DNA of 64,000 nt from Hoeflea_A sp965204935 (GCF_965204935.1 NZ_CBDBFO010000002.1), one strand, 5' to 3'; shown: positions 17,581-27,210, numbered from the stretch's first letter. Numbers and translations are program-made. Notes: generated from the sequence alone by a model not told the origin.

Positions 17581-18042
17581 TCAGACCGCTGCCGGTGCTT
17601 CGGCGCTGTATGTCCGCAGTCTTTCACCCGGTGCGAGCAATACACCCTGATGCTGGGCAACACCCATCTCAAGGCTCTGTGCAATATTGCGGGCCCTTTC
17701 GACAAAATGCTCTGCAGCTGAGGGCGTGCAAATGTCCCTGGCCGTTTCCTCGAACAAGGCAAGCCAGCGGTCAAAGTGCTGCGCTGAAACCGGCAACGGC
17801 GCGTGCTTTTGCATGGGGCGTCCGTGATAGCGACCGGTCAGGAGCGCGACGGATGACCAGAAGGCGAACATTTGCTGAAGATGCGGCTCCCAGTCGGTGA
17901 TCCGTTCGGCGAAGACGGGAGAAAGCAGCGGATCGGCGCGGACACGGTCATAGAAACGCCGGACAAGCCGTTCGATGAGCGCTTCGGTGATGCCGGTGCG
18001 TTCCGAAATCTCCCGCGATATCCTCTCACGCCGTTCGTTCAT
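17581..18042 (-). CDS. Group III truncated haemoglobin
   Basis: A 153-residue protein of the 2-on-2 globin family. GRPMQKHAPLPVSAQHFDRWL is characteristic of the group III type and holds the proximal His. The N terminus ERISREISERTGITEALIERLVRRFYDRVR is the family start. ATG 18042 is preceded by AAAGGA; a GTG six codons upstream is less likely. Such globins bind O2 or NO and are linked to NO or microaerobic stress; no NO-response site was recognised here. Confidence 0.87.
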   Translation of the reverse strand: MNERRERISREISERTGITEALIERLVRRFYDRVRADPLLSPVFAERITDWEPHLQQMFAFWSSVALLTGRYHGRPMQKHAPLPVSAQHFDRWLALFEETARDICTPSAAEHFVERARNIAQSLEMGVAQHQGVLLAPGERLRTYSAEAPAAV

Positions 18043-18122
18043 TGCGACCCGTCCTTTCACGCTCCAAACTGTCGCCGGAAACGGGATTGTTCAATTGGAT
18101 GATTTGCCGCAGGCCCGACGAT

Positions 18123-19313
18123 CTATTGCTGGTGTTCGAGCAACTCAGAAAAGACCGGCGCCAGGGTTTTGCGAAGCGCCTCAAGGGTATAGTCCTCCGC
18201 GACGAACGCCCTGCTCTCGCGAACGAGCGTTTCGCGAATGCCCGCTTCCTGTTCCAACCGTCGGACCGCCTTGACGTAGTCCTTCGGCGTTTCGGCTTTC
18301 AGCCAGTGTCGGCCTTCCACCAAATCCAGGCCCTCGATGGCCTTGTCAGTCGCGATGACCGGCGCACCGACGGCCAGCGCCTCAAGGATCTTCAGCCTGG
18401 AGCCGCCACCGTGTCGGAGCGGGACGATCACGGCATCGCTGCCGGCATAGATCTCGCGGAGCGACACAGGGTCCACCTCCAAAACGACATTCTCCAACGA
18501 ACTTGTCCAGCGCCGGATGCGGCGCGCCGGACTTCTGCCGGCGATGATCAATTGCAGCTGCGGGAACTCGGAACGCAGCCTCGGCCAGACCCGGTGCAGA
18601 AGGAAATCCACCGCATCCACATTGGGTCCGTATCTCAAATGGCCGACAAAGATCAGACGCCGGACGTCTTTCCTGATTTCCGGCGCCTTTGCCGCTTCAA
18701 GCTGCTCCAGCGACCAACCGGGCGCAATGTTCGGGACGACCCTGATCTTGGAGGCCTGCCCCTCATCTTCAAGGAGTTCCGAGAGCCGTGCCCTGTCCTG
18801 GCGCGTTGGAACCAGCACCCGATCGCAAAGCCGCACAGCCTCACGGTCAGCGCGCCTCGCACCTCTGAGCGCGCCCTTCATCCGCCGGCCTTTCCAAAAA
18901 CGCCGCCATCCGCTCAACTGCCTGTAGACGGTTTCTTCCCAAAGGACACTTTCGACATTGTGACAATCAAGGACCAGTTTCGGCCGGTGTGCGACATGGC
19001 CTGAAAATAGCATCTCACAAAACTTCAACAGTCCGACACCTTCGAAAAGCAGTACATCCGGCTTTTCGTTGTCGATATACTTGACGAATTTCAGAACACA
19101 TGCTTCATCTGGCGCAAGAAGTGTTGGGGCGCTCTTCTTGCCGGTCGATCGTTGGCCTGGAACATGGAAATTGTCCGGTGACACGACTTTCACATCGGTG
19201 ATCGGCGACAGCGCCCGTTTTACTGCGTCATTCCTCAGATCAGCGCCCGATACGGGCCGCTCGAATGGGTCAAGTACGAACTGAACAGTTCTGGGTAAGC
19301 GATTCTGCTGCAT
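18123..19313 (-). CDS. Glycosyltransferase, family 4-like (GT-B fold)
   Basis: A 396-residue protein. The N-terminal half includes KLVLDCHNVESVLWEETVYRQL, and the C-terminal half carries GT1/GT4-type elements: LIFVGHLRYGPNVDAVDFLL, AGSDAVIVPLRHGGGSRLKILEALAVGAPVIAT, and GLDLVEGRHWL. The GGGSRLKILEA segment holds the sugar-nucleotide-binding Glu of the E-x7-E type. It probably adds a sugar to a cell-surface glycan, as two other glycosyltransferases lie next door. Its start codon shares the CATG tetranucleotide (19311-19314) with the divergent neighbour; no clear Shine-Dalgarno is visible, so the true start could be internal. Confidence 0.83.
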   Translation of the reverse strand: MQQNRLPRTVQFVLDPFERPVSGADLRNDAVKRALSPITDVKVVSPDNFHVPGQRSTGKKSAPTLLAPDEACVLKFVKYIDNEKPDVLLFEGVGLLKFCEMLFSGHVAHRPKLVLDCHNVESVLWEETVYRQLSGWRRFWKGRRMKGALRGARRADREAVRLCDRVLVPTRQDRARLSELLEDEGQASKIRVVPNIAPGWSLEQLEAAKAPEIRKDVRRLIFVGHLRYGPNVDAVDFLLHRVWPRLRSEFPQLQLIIAGRSPARRIRRWTSSLENVVLEVDPVSLREIYAGSDAVIVPLRHGGGSRLKILEALAVGAPVIATDKAIEGLDLVEGRHWLKAETPKDYVKAVRRLEQEAGIRETLVRESRAFVAEDYTLEALRKTLAPVFSELLEHQQ

Positions 19314-20907
19314 GATTCCGAAGATAATTCATCAAACATGGCGCGATGAAAACATTCCGGAGGAATATTCGGAACTTGTTGACAGCTGGAAACGGCTCAA
19401 TCCCGGCTGGGAGTACCGGCTGTGGACAGATGAAGCACTGGACCAGTTTGTCGCCGAGCATTTTCCAGCATTTCTGGAACAGTTTCGCAGCTACGAACAC
19501 CCGGTCCAGCGCGCGGATGCCGGGCGATACATGCTCCTTTACGTCCATGGCGGTGTCTATGCGGATCTCGACACACGGTGCAACGAGTCCTTCGACCTGT
19601 TCAGTGACGAGGACCGGATCATCCTGGCGCATGAGCCCATCGAACACCTGCAGGAATATTGCCGCATCCGCATGATGGATCACCTGCTGTTCAACGGCAC
19701 GATGGTCAGCCCAAGGAACCATCCCTTCTGGCTTACCATTTTCGAAGGCCTAGAGCGTTGCCGTCACTCGGTCGATGTGATGGATTCGACCGGGCCGGTG
19801 CTTTTGACTCACTGCGTCATGCGCTACGGCGAACCAGATCAGTTGTGCATCAACTCCTGCCAAATCTTCAATCCCCTGACAAAGCTGAAAATCGAGTCGG
19901 CATCCGATGTCTTCGGCGAATACGCTGGACACAGGCTTTCGACGCATTACTGGTTCGGCACCTGGTACCAGGAATGGTACGAGACTCCATTTCGCCGGAT
20001 CAAGAAAATCGTCAGGCGCACGCGCTACAAGCTTTCCCGAGGCGAATATCTGTCGCGCGAGGAGGCCCGGTCTCGGGTTGACCGGACGATCCTTGACGTT
20101 CCCTTGTGCACGGAAAAATCCGTCGCCGGTCAGAAGATAAGCTGCCTGATTCCGGTTCGTGATGCCGAGCCGTTCCTGGATCGCTGCGTCGAATTGCTGC
20201 GCGCGCTTGATTACCCGAAGAACCGGATGACAATCGCATTTTGCGAGGGTGACAGCGCGGATGGCAGTTGGGAGAAGCTGCAAGGTCTTTGCGAGGAACT
20301 GCGCTCCGAATATGCCGAGGTTCTTTGCCTCAAGAAAGAGATCGGCACGGAGTTCGAACGCGAGACGCGCTGGAAGCCGAAAATCCAGAAGCAGCGCAGG
20401 AGCGGGCTTGCGCAGGTGCGCAACCATCTCATCGACAATGCCATCGATGACGAGGCCGACTGGGCCCTTTGGATCGACGCCGATGTCGACCACTATGCAC
20501 CGGATATCCTCAAGCGTCTGCTGGAGGAGCGCGAGAAGATCGTGGTTCCCAATTGCGTGCTCGAGCCGGGCGGGCCGAGCTATGACCTCAACAGCTTTAC
20601 GGTAACGGACGATCGGCGCGACAGCGGCTACTACAAATATGTCCGAAACGGCCTCTACATGCCGCCGAAAAAAAGCCCGCGGCGGTTGCATTTCGACGAT
20701 TTGCGCGCCTGTGACAGGGTCGAGCTCTATGGCGTCGGCGGCACCATGCTGCTGGTCCACGCATCGGTGCACCGCGCCGGGGTGCGCTTTCCGGAGATCC
20801 CCTATATCGACCTTCTGGAGACCGAGGGTTTCGGATACTGGGCGCGGGACTGCGGCGTGGTTCCCATCGGCTTGCCGAACATGGAAATAAGGCATGTGCG
20901 CTCATGA
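19312..20907 (+). CDS. Two-domain glycosyltransferase: GT32-like (DXD) plus Anp1/GT62-like
   Basis: A 531-residue protein with two catalytic-looking domains. Residues 1 to about 230 are GT32/OCH1-like: IPKIIHQTWRD start, and GGVYADLDTRCN with the DXD metal/sugar motif. Residues about 270-531 resemble Anp1/GT62 of fungal mannan polymerase: ISCLIPVRDAEPFLDRCVE, CEGDSADGSWEKL, and ADWALWIDADVDHYAPDIL with a second DXD. MIPKIIHQ is the normal GT32 start, supporting ATG 19312. It overlaps the GT25 gene downstream by 4 nt. It may add two successive sugars to a surface polysaccharide or lipopolysaccharide. Confidence 0.83.
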   Translation: MIPKIIHQTWRDENIPEEYSELVDSWKRLNPGWEYRLWTDEALDQFVAEHFPAFLEQFRSYEHPVQRADAGRYMLLYVHGGVYADLDTRCNESFDLFSDEDRIILAHEPIEHLQEYCRIRMMDHLLFNGTMVSPRNHPFWLTIFEGLERCRHSVDVMDSTGPVLLTHCVMRYGEPDQLCINSCQIFNPLTKLKIESASDVFGEYAGHRLSTHYWFGTWYQEWYETPFRRIKKIVRRTRYKLSRGEYLSREEARSRVDRTILDVPLCTEKSVAGQKISCLIPVRDAEPFLDRCVELLRALDYPKNRMTIAFCEGDSADGSWEKLQGLCEELRSEYAEVLCLKKEIGTEFERETRWKPKIQKQRRSGLAQVRNHLIDNAIDDEADWALWIDADVDHYAPDILKRLLEEREKIVVPNCVLEPGGPSYDLNSFTVTDDRRDSGYYKYVRNGLYMPPKKSPRRLHFDDLRACDRVELYGVGGTMLLVHASVHRAGVRFPEIPYIDLLETEGFGYWARDCGVVPIGLPNMEIRHVRS

Positions 20908-21689
20908 CGGACCGCGGGCCTTTCATCTCGGCCTTCGTGCTGACCTTTGACGGCGCCGGTTCCAAGCGGCGCAGCTCGGCAACACGGCAGATGCGTGCGT
21001 TCGAACCGGAACTCCCGTGGCAGATGGTGACCGGATTCAACGCAAAGGACCCCGAGCTTGCGCAACACTACGATATCGCGCTCAACAAGAAACACTCCAA
21101 ACGGCCGCTCGGCGGAGGCGAAATCGCGGCCTATGCCGGTCATCGCAAAATGATGCAGCTGTTTCTGGAAGAAGGCCGGCCTTTCGGGCTTTTCCTTGAG
21201 GACGATTTCGCCCCGACGGAATCACCGTCGCACTGGCGGTATCTCATCGGCAATGTTGACAGCGTCATGGGCGACAAGGACATGCTGAAACTGTTCGACT
21301 TCGGACCGCCGAAAGACGGTTGCATCGAACAGGAAGCCCACGGACCGATTGAATTGGTAAAGCCTCTGAGTGTCGGCGCCGGGGCAGTCGGTTATGTGCT
21401 GAGCAGAAATGGCGCACAAAAGATCCTGGCACGCAGGAAGATCTATCGACAGATAGACGAGGACATAAAGTACCACTGGGAACTTCAACTCGATATCTGG
21501 GCGGTGCGGCCGCAGATGGTCTGCGAGATCAGCGACGTCCTGGGCGGGAGTTTCCTGGAGAAGGAACGCAACACCATCAAGCAGAACCATCGGAACCTTG
21601 CCACGTCCATCAAAGGGAACTACCTGGCACTTCGGAAAATGGCGCTCAATCGCTTTCATCGGGCCGGACCGAGTTCGCCAAGATCCTGA
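20904..21689 (+). CDS. Glycosyltransferase family 25 protein (LPS/LOS type)
   Basis: A 261-residue member of GT25, the family of LgtB-like lipooligosaccharide galactosyltransferases. GGGEIAAYAGHRKMMQLFLEEG and FGLFLEDDFAP are the diagnostic motifs; EDD is the metal-binding acidic cluster, and VGAGAVGYVLSRNGAQKIL is also typical. It is translationally coupled (ATGA) to the preceding GT32-Anp1 gene, so both likely build the same surface glycan. There are no membrane segments; it presumably acts at the cytoplasmic face of the inner membrane. Confidence 0.87.
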   Translation: MTDRGPFISAFVLTFDGAGSKRRSSATRQMRAFEPELPWQMVTGFNAKDPELAQHYDIALNKKHSKRPLGGGEIAAYAGHRKMMQLFLEEGRPFGLFLEDDFAPTESPSHWRYLIGNVDSVMGDKDMLKLFDFGPPKDGCIEQEAHGPIELVKPLSVGAGAVGYVLSRNGAQKILARRKIYRQIDEDIKYHWELQLDIWAVRPQMVCEISDVLGGSFLEKERNTIKQNHRNLATSIKGNYLALRKMALNRFHRAGPSSPRS

Positions 21690-21782
21690 TGCAGGACGAA
21701 CTATCATAAATCGGCAATCCGATCGGCTATAATCGGCTTCGCATCGTTACCGGGCGATGCGACAAAGACAGGCGGGTGAGCC

Positions 21783-22574
21783 ATGCCCTTGAACTATTTC
21801 GGAATTGCAGTAGTGGTCGTCGCGACCCTGATGGCCGGCCTTTCCAACGCGTCCGACAACCCGCTCGAATTTTGCTACGATGAACCGGAAGACCTCTCCA
21901 AGCACAGGCACCTTGTTCTTTGGGGCACGTACTACCACACCAAGATTACCCAAAACAGCAAAGAGGGTTTTGACCTTCTTGATGTGCACGACAAACCGAT
22001 CGGGCCGAAGCTCAGCCACGAAAACTGGTGCAAGGCTGCGCTGGAGGGTGCTGCGGTCATAGCGATGCCGGACGGAAGCCGTGTCATCGTCAATGTGCGC
22101 GATGCAGACGGACCGTCACAGGTCAATTGCGACCAGTATTATCCGCATCTTCACGCACGCGCCCGCATCGGCATGCGCCACACGCGATTCTTCAAGGTGA
22201 CTTCGCCCAAAGTGAAGTATGGATACGGTATCGACAACATGCCGCTCGCGGCCTTTCGAACCATCGCAGTTGACAGGCGCCAGTTTCCGATCCGCTACCG
22301 CACGCTGCTATACATACCCAAATTGCGCGGTCGCGAACTGACGCTGCATGACGGGTCGAAGATTACCCATGACGGCTATGTCTTTGCCGCGGATACGGGC
22401 AGCGGCATCAAGGGCCATCACATCGATTTCTACACCGGGTTTGTCAATCAGAACCCCTTTCCCGACCTCGCAGGCGGCGCTTCAAACACCTTTTCGGCCT
22501 ATGTGGTCAAGGATGAAACCATCCGCAAACAGCTGCTTGAGCTGCATTCGCAGCAGCCTTCTGCCGGCAACTGA
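21783..22574 (+). CDS. Secreted 3D-domain protein
   Basis: A 263-residue protein with an N-terminal signal sequence (residues 1-24). The C-terminal 3D (three-Asp) barrel domain, as found in MltA-type lytic transglycosylases and stationary-phase resuscitation proteins, includes VFAADTGSGIKGHHIDFYTG. The rest, rich in His and Tyr and carrying two to three Cys, is not recognised. The role is probably cell-wall related, but no catalytic assignment is possible. A free-standing gene upstream of the alpha-hydroxy-acid oxidase. Confidence 0.75.
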   Translation: MPLNYFGIAVVVVATLMAGLSNASDNPLEFCYDEPEDLSKHRHLVLWGTYYHTKITQNSKEGFDLLDVHDKPIGPKLSHENWCKAALEGAAVIAMPDGSRVIVNVRDADGPSQVNCDQYYPHLHARARIGMRHTRFFKVTSPKVKYGYGIDNMPLAAFRTIAVDRRQFPIRYRTLLYIPKLRGRELTLHDGSKITHDGYVFAADTGSGIKGHHIDFYTGFVNQNPFPDLAGGASNTFSAYVVKDETIRKQLLELHSQQPSAGN

Positions 22575-22730
22575 AAACCGTCCTGAGATCAACTGGTAAA
22601 GAATATTGTCCAATATGGTTTGCGTGGCTTGTCAGCCATCCCGGCATCGTTATGATGCGCGCTGATCGGCTGCAGGGATTTGCCTGCCTCGCCCGATCGG
22701 TGCTTGTGGGGTGAGTAGTGGAGATGTGCA

Positions 22731-23888
22731 ATGGCGCCCATTCTTGAAGTCGCGGACCTGAAGAAACGCGCGCAATGGCGCGTTCCGAAAATGTTCTTCG
22801 ACTATGCGGATTCAGGCTCCTGGACAGAAAGCACCTATCACGCCAATGAAAGCGACTTCAGCGAGATAATCCTGCGGCAGCGCGTGGCCGTCGACATGAC
22901 CAACCGGTCGCTGGCCACCACCATGATCGGCCAGGACGTTTCGATGCCGCTGGCGCTGTCCCCGGTCGGTTTCTGCGGAATGCAATGGGCTGATGGGGAA
23001 ATCCTGGCGGCACAGGCGGCCGAGGAAATCGGCGTGCCCTTCACGCTTTCCACCATGAGTATCTGCTCGATCGAAGACGTGGCGGAAAACACCAAGAAGC
23101 CCTTCTGGTTCCAGCTTTACGTGATGCGCGACAAGGACTTCGTCAACAATCTCATCGACCGGGCGAAAGCGGCCGGTTGTTCGGCGCTGGTCGTCACGCT
23201 CGACCTGCAGATTCTCGGCCAGCGCCACAAGGACCTGCGCAACGGCCTTTCTGCACCGCCGAAGTTCACCCCAAAACACATTTGGCAAATCGGCACCTGC
23301 CCCTCCTGGTGCATGGCGATGGCACAGACCAAGCGCCGCACCTTCCGCAATATCGTCGGGCACGCAAAGGGTGTCTCCAACCTGTCATCCCTCAGTTCCT
23401 GGACAGCGGAACAGTTCGACCCGACCCTGTCGTGGGACGACATTGCGTGGATCAAGGAGCGTTGGGGCGGTCCGGTCATCCTGAAGGGCATCATGGATCC
23501 GGAGGACGCCAGAAAGGCCGTCGGGACCGGCGCCGACGCGATCATTGTTTCCAATCACGGCGGGCGGCAGCTTGATGGTGCGCCTTCCTCGATCCGCGCG
23601 CTGCCGGCCATCGTCGATGCAGTGGGCGATCAGATCGAGGTGCATGTCGATGGCGGCATCCGCTCCGGCCAGGATATTCTGAAAGCACTGTGCCTTGGTG
23701 CAAAAAGCACCTATGTCGGCCGGCCTTACCTTTACGGCTTGGGCACACAGGGAAAGGCGGGCGTTGCAAGGATGTTCGAGATCCTGCGGACCGAACTCGA
23801 CACGACGATGGCGCTGTGCGGCGAACGCAAGGTCACCGACCTCAGCAGATCCAATCTCTATAGCGCTTTCGGTGAGCGGCTGAATTGA
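22731..23888 (+). CDS. FMN-dependent alpha-hydroxy-acid oxidase/dehydrogenase (LldD-like)
   Basis: A 385-residue enzyme of the L-lactate dehydrogenase/glycolate oxidase/mandelate dehydrogenase family. The active-site signature SNHGGRQLDGAPS holds the catalytic His and substrate-binding Arg. Other family motifs are RVPKMFFDYADSGSWTE at the N terminus and HVDGGIRSGQDILKAL for the FMN phosphate. It oxidises a 2-hydroxy acid to the 2-oxo acid. The start has GGAG about 8 nt upstream. It is convergent with fumC (3 nt apart). Lactate is the default guess, but the substrate is unproven. Confidence 0.9.
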   Translation: MAPILEVADLKKRAQWRVPKMFFDYADSGSWTESTYHANESDFSEIILRQRVAVDMTNRSLATTMIGQDVSMPLALSPVGFCGMQWADGEILAAQAAEEIGVPFTLSTMSICSIEDVAENTKKPFWFQLYVMRDKDFVNNLIDRAKAAGCSALVVTLDLQILGQRHKDLRNGLSAPPKFTPKHIWQIGTCPSWCMAMAQTKRRTFRNIVGHAKGVSNLSSLSSWTAEQFDPTLSWDDIAWIKERWGGPVILKGIMDPEDARKAVGTGADAIIVSNHGGRQLDGAPSSIRALPAIVDAVGDQIEVHVDGGIRSGQDILKALCLGAKSTYVGRPYLYGLGTQGKAGVARMFEILRTELDTTMALCGERKVTDLSRSNLYSAFGERLN

Positions 23889-23891
23889 GCG

Positions 23892-25295
23892 TTAGCTCGG
23901 CCCGATCATCTGCTCAGGCCGGACGGTTGCATCGAATTCCTCTGCCGTCACATATCCAAGCCGCAGCGCCTCCTCGCGCAGTGTCGTGCCGTTCTTATGG
24001 GCGGCCTTGGCAATTTCCGTGGCCTTGTCATAGCCGATTTTCGGGGCCAGCGCGGTGACAAGCATCAGCGAACGCTCCATCAAATCCTCGATGTGCTGCT
24101 TGTTGGCCTTGATGCCGATGACACAACGATCGGCAAAACTGCGCGAGGCCTCGGCGAGCAGTTCGACGGACTGCAGGAGGTTGTATGCGAGCAACGGCTT
24201 GTAAACATTGAGTTCAAACTGCCCCTGACTGCCCGCCATCGACACAGAGGTCTGGTTGCCCATCACCTGGACGCATACCATCGTCATGGCCTCGCATTGC
24301 GTCGGATTGACCTTGCCGGGCATGATCGAGGAGCCGGGCTCGTTTTCGGGAAGCGACAGTTCGCCGAGGCCGGATCGCGGCCCCGATCCGAGATAGCGGA
24401 TGTCATTGGCGATCTTGAAAAGCGATGCGGCAATCGTATTGAGTGCGCCATGGGCATAGACATAGGCATCATGGGTGGCCAGTGCCTCGAACTTGTTCGG
24501 CGCGGTCTCGAAAGGAAGGCCGGTCAATTCGGCCACAGCTGCTGCGAATTTGGCATCGAAGCCCTTGACCGAATTGAGACCGGTGCCCACTGCCGTGCCG
24601 CCCTGTGCGAGCTTGTAGAGGCCCTCAAGGGCCGGTGAAAGCCGCGCGATGCCGTTGGCGATCTGCGCGGAATAGCCGGAAAACTCCTGCCCAAGTGTCA
24701 GTGGTGTGGCGTCCTGGGTATGGGTCCGGCCGATCTTTACAATGTCGCTGAACTCCCTGGACTTTGCATCGACCGCTGCGTGCAGGTGCTGCAGGGCCGG
24801 AATCAGCGTCCCGTTAATCTCCCGCGCTGCAGCGATGTGCATGGCCGTGGGGAACGTATCATTGGACGATTGACCCATGTTGACGTGGTCATTGGGATGA
24901 ACGGGATCCTTGGATCCGATCGTCCCGCCCATGAGCTCGATGGCGCGGTTCGAGATGACTTCGTTGGCATTCATGTTCGACTGGGTACCGGAACCCGTCT
25001 GCCAGACGACAAGTGGAAAGTTGTCGTTGAAGCGACCCTCGGTGACTTCGGTGGCCGCCTGCACAATCGCGTCGGCGCGCGCCTTGTCGAGCTTGCCCAT
25101 GGCCAGATTGACCTTGGCCGCCGCCTGCTTGATGACACCGAGCGCGGAGATCAGCGGGCGGGGCAGCGTCTCGCCGCCGATGGGGAAATTGATGAGCGAG
25201 CGAGCGGTCTGCGCGCCGTAGTACTTGTCAGCCGGAACCTCCAGTTCGCCGAAGGAATCTGACTCGATCCGTTTCGCGCCTTGCGTGTCTGCCAT
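23892..25295 (-). CDS. fumC: Class II fumarate hydratase
   Basis: A 467-residue fumarase of the aspartase/fumarase superfamily, hydrating fumarate to L-malate in the TCA cycle. The signature GSSIMPGKVNPTQCEA is near residue 320, with SSNDTFPTAMHIAA and GRTHTQDATPLTLGQE also present, including the catalytic His of the TH motif. Length is exactly as expected. A single gene, not obviously part of the GntR/dioxygenase cluster that begins at 25475. Confidence 0.96.
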   Translation of the reverse strand: MADTQGAKRIESDSFGELEVPADKYYGAQTARSLINFPIGGETLPRPLISALGVIKQAAAKVNLAMGKLDKARADAIVQAATEVTEGRFNDNFPLVVWQTGSGTQSNMNANEVISNRAIELMGGTIGSKDPVHPNDHVNMGQSSNDTFPTAMHIAAAREINGTLIPALQHLHAAVDAKSREFSDIVKIGRTHTQDATPLTLGQEFSGYSAQIANGIARLSPALEGLYKLAQGGTAVGTGLNSVKGFDAKFAAAVAELTGLPFETAPNKFEALATHDAYVYAHGALNTIAASLFKIANDIRYLGSGPRSGLGELSLPENEPGSSIMPGKVNPTQCEAMTMVCVQVMGNQTSVSMAGSQGQFELNVYKPLLAYNLLQSVELLAEASRSFADRCVIGIKANKQHIEDLMERSLMLVTALAPKIGYDKATEIAKAAHKNGTTLREEALRLGYVTAEEFDATVRPEQMIGPS

Positions 25296-25474
25296 GATTT
25301 CTACCTGCGTTTGTTGCGTGCCTCAGAGGTAGTATTGCCGAAGGGGATGGTCAAATCAGGACTGCGCCGCATCATCCCGTCGGCGGCGTTTCGCGACAGA
25401 CAAAAACGCCCGCACAATTAGCGACCAGTGCTGCGGATCTTGATGTTTCCCGGTCCAAAACCGGACGCGGACAA

Positions 25475-26179
25475 TCAGTCCGCTATGGAATTCAGGCGCA
25501 TGCGCAGGAATTCGCCGGTCGCCGTATAGTGATGGACCAGCAGTTCGACGGCGCGATCGGCCTCATGGGCGATCGCCGCCTGACAGATCGCCAGATGTTC
25601 GGAGGCGACATTGCGCGAGGGATAGGCAACCGCGCCGGCAAGATTGCGGTAGCGGATATTGAGATCATAGAGCTGCTCGCAGAAACCGACCAGGAACCCG
25701 GAGCCGCAGGCCGAAAGAAGCGACAGGTGAAACAGCTTGTGCGCCTTTTCCCATGCGGGGCTTGCGGCATCGGACCCGGCTATCGAGCGCGGTGTCTTGG
25801 TCAGCCGATGGTGGGCAAGCAGAACGCCCTCCTCCCAGGCCGTCGAACCCGACGCGATGGACTCACGCAAGGCCCGTTCCTCGAGCCAGCAGCGTGTGCG
25901 CAGCAATTCCTCAAAGGCGGTGACGGATATGTCCGAAACCCGAAACCCGCGCTGATCCAGCCTTTGCACAAGGCCTTCCGATGTCAGCATGCTGAGCGCT
26001 TCGCGCACCGGGCTGGCGCCCACCTCGTAATGCTCGCGCAGTGTTTCTATCTTCAGCTTCTGTCCCGGCTGCAACGCACCATTCAAAATGTCGTCACGAA
26101 GGCGGTCGAACAGTTGGGCCGTGATTGACGCCCCACCCGATCCAGTGGCAACCGTTTCAAGACCCCTTTCAGCAGACAT
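25475..26179 (-). CDS. GntR-family regulator, FadR/FCD subgroup
   Basis: A 234-residue regulator. An N-terminal winged helix covers about residues 20-90, with GQKLKIETLREHYEVGASPVREALSMLTSEGLV as the GntR signature. An FCD effector domain follows, with His and Asp residues for metal and ligand binding (HKLFHLSLLSACGS, SEHLAICQAAIAHEADRAVELL). It is encoded after the dioxygenase gene on the same strand with a 140-nt gap, so it may have its own promoter. It is the probable regulator of the catabolic operon 26320-32399. Confidence 0.9.
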   Translation of the reverse strand: MSAERGLETVATGSGGASITAQLFDRLRDDILNGALQPGQKLKIETLREHYEVGASPVREALSMLTSEGLVQRLDQRGFRVSDISVTAFEELLRTRCWLEERALRESIASGSTAWEEGVLLAHHRLTKTPRSIAGSDAASPAWEKAHKLFHLSLLSACGSGFLVGFCEQLYDLNIRYRNLAGAVAYPSRNVASEHLAICQAAIAHEADRAVELLVHHYTATGEFLRMRLNSIAD

Positions 26180-26319
26180 GTTCGTTCACCCCTTTTTGCG
26201 CACCGCATCCGAGAACCACGCCCTACTTTGCCCATCTATATAGTACGCGGTTCCGGTTTCGGTGAATTTATTTTCCCGGTTCCACAGCCTCCGTCGACGG
26301 ACCCGGATCCCATGGCCGG

Positions 26320-27198
26320 CTATTCCGCCGTCTCGGCTGACAGAACAAAGTCGAAATCGACCGAGTAGTAAGGCGAGGTCAGTTTCGACTTTGCCTCGAA
26401 TTCGTCCGGCACCAGGTCATGATCGGTCTGCTCGACATAATCCATGATCAGGTCGGACCTCACCCCGAACACCGCGTCTTGGTCCAGATAGGGATCGTCG
26501 CTTGGAAAGACCTCCGTCACGAGCGTGCGGTATCCGGGCGCCATGACGATGAAGTGCAGATGCGAAGGACGCCACGGGTGCCGCCCTGTCGCATGCAGCA
26601 ATTCGCCCACCGGCCCGTCGTCCGGAACCGTGTATGGCGCCGGCCTGACAGTTGTGAACGCGTAGCCGCCATTGTGGCTCGCCTGCAGCCGGGCGCGCAG
26701 ATTGTATTCGGGCTGGCCGGGATCCTGGTTCGAGTAGAGCCCGTTATCGGCTGTCTGCCAGATCTCTATTTCCGCGCCGCTGATCGGATTGCCGACCGGA
26801 TCGCGAACCGCGCCCCTGACAACGACGGTCGCCCCTTCATTGTCCTGCTTGAGGTCGCCCCCGAAAGCGAGATCGGGCGCACCGAGAATGTGGAATGGCC
26901 CCAGCACGCTCGATGATGTCGCCTCCGGCCTGGAGTTGACCATATCGACGAGCGAGGAAACCCCCAGCACATCGGAGAAAAGAACGAATTCGTTGCGTTC
27001 GTCGTCCGTTATCTCGCCCGCCTTGGTCAGGAGTTCGATCGCCTTGCGCCACTCGTCATGGGTGAGTCCGGTCTCCCTGACGAAGGTGTGCAGATGATTG
27101 GACAGATGCTCGAGCAGAAATCGCAACCGCGGCGAGGTATCGGGACCGCAGTAATCCAGAAATGTCTGCGTCAGTGTTTCAGTGGTGACGTTGCGCAT
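26320..27198 (-). CDS. Intradiol ring-cleavage dioxygenase (hydroxyquinol/catechol 1,2-dioxygenase type)
   Basis: A 292-residue non-haem Fe(III) enzyme cleaving a catechol or hydroxyquinol between the two hydroxylated carbons. The N-terminal helical dimerisation domain is followed by the beta-sandwich. The Fe ligands appear as Tyr155, Tyr189 (PYTVPDDGPVG), His213 and His215 (RPSHLHF). SSVLGPFHILGAP is the conserved segment preceding the catalytic domain. Length and the PFH segment fit the hydroxyquinol 1,2-dioxygenase group best, but no maleylacetate reductase gene is present in the window. It lies 12 nt after the TRAP large permease gene in the same operon. Confidence 0.88.
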   Translation of the reverse strand: MRNVTTETLTQTFLDYCGPDTSPRLRFLLEHLSNHLHTFVRETGLTHDEWRKAIELLTKAGEITDDERNEFVLFSDVLGVSSLVDMVNSRPEATSSSVLGPFHILGAPDLAFGGDLKQDNEGATVVVRGAVRDPVGNPISGAEIEIWQTADNGLYSNQDPGQPEYNLRARLQASHNGGYAFTTVRPAPYTVPDDGPVGELLHATGRHPWRPSHLHFIVMAPGYRTLVTEVFPSDDPYLDQDAVFGVRSDLIMDYVEQTDHDLVPDEFEAKSKLTSPYYSVDFDFVLSAETAE

Positions 27199-27210
27199 GG
27201 CAGTCTCCGG

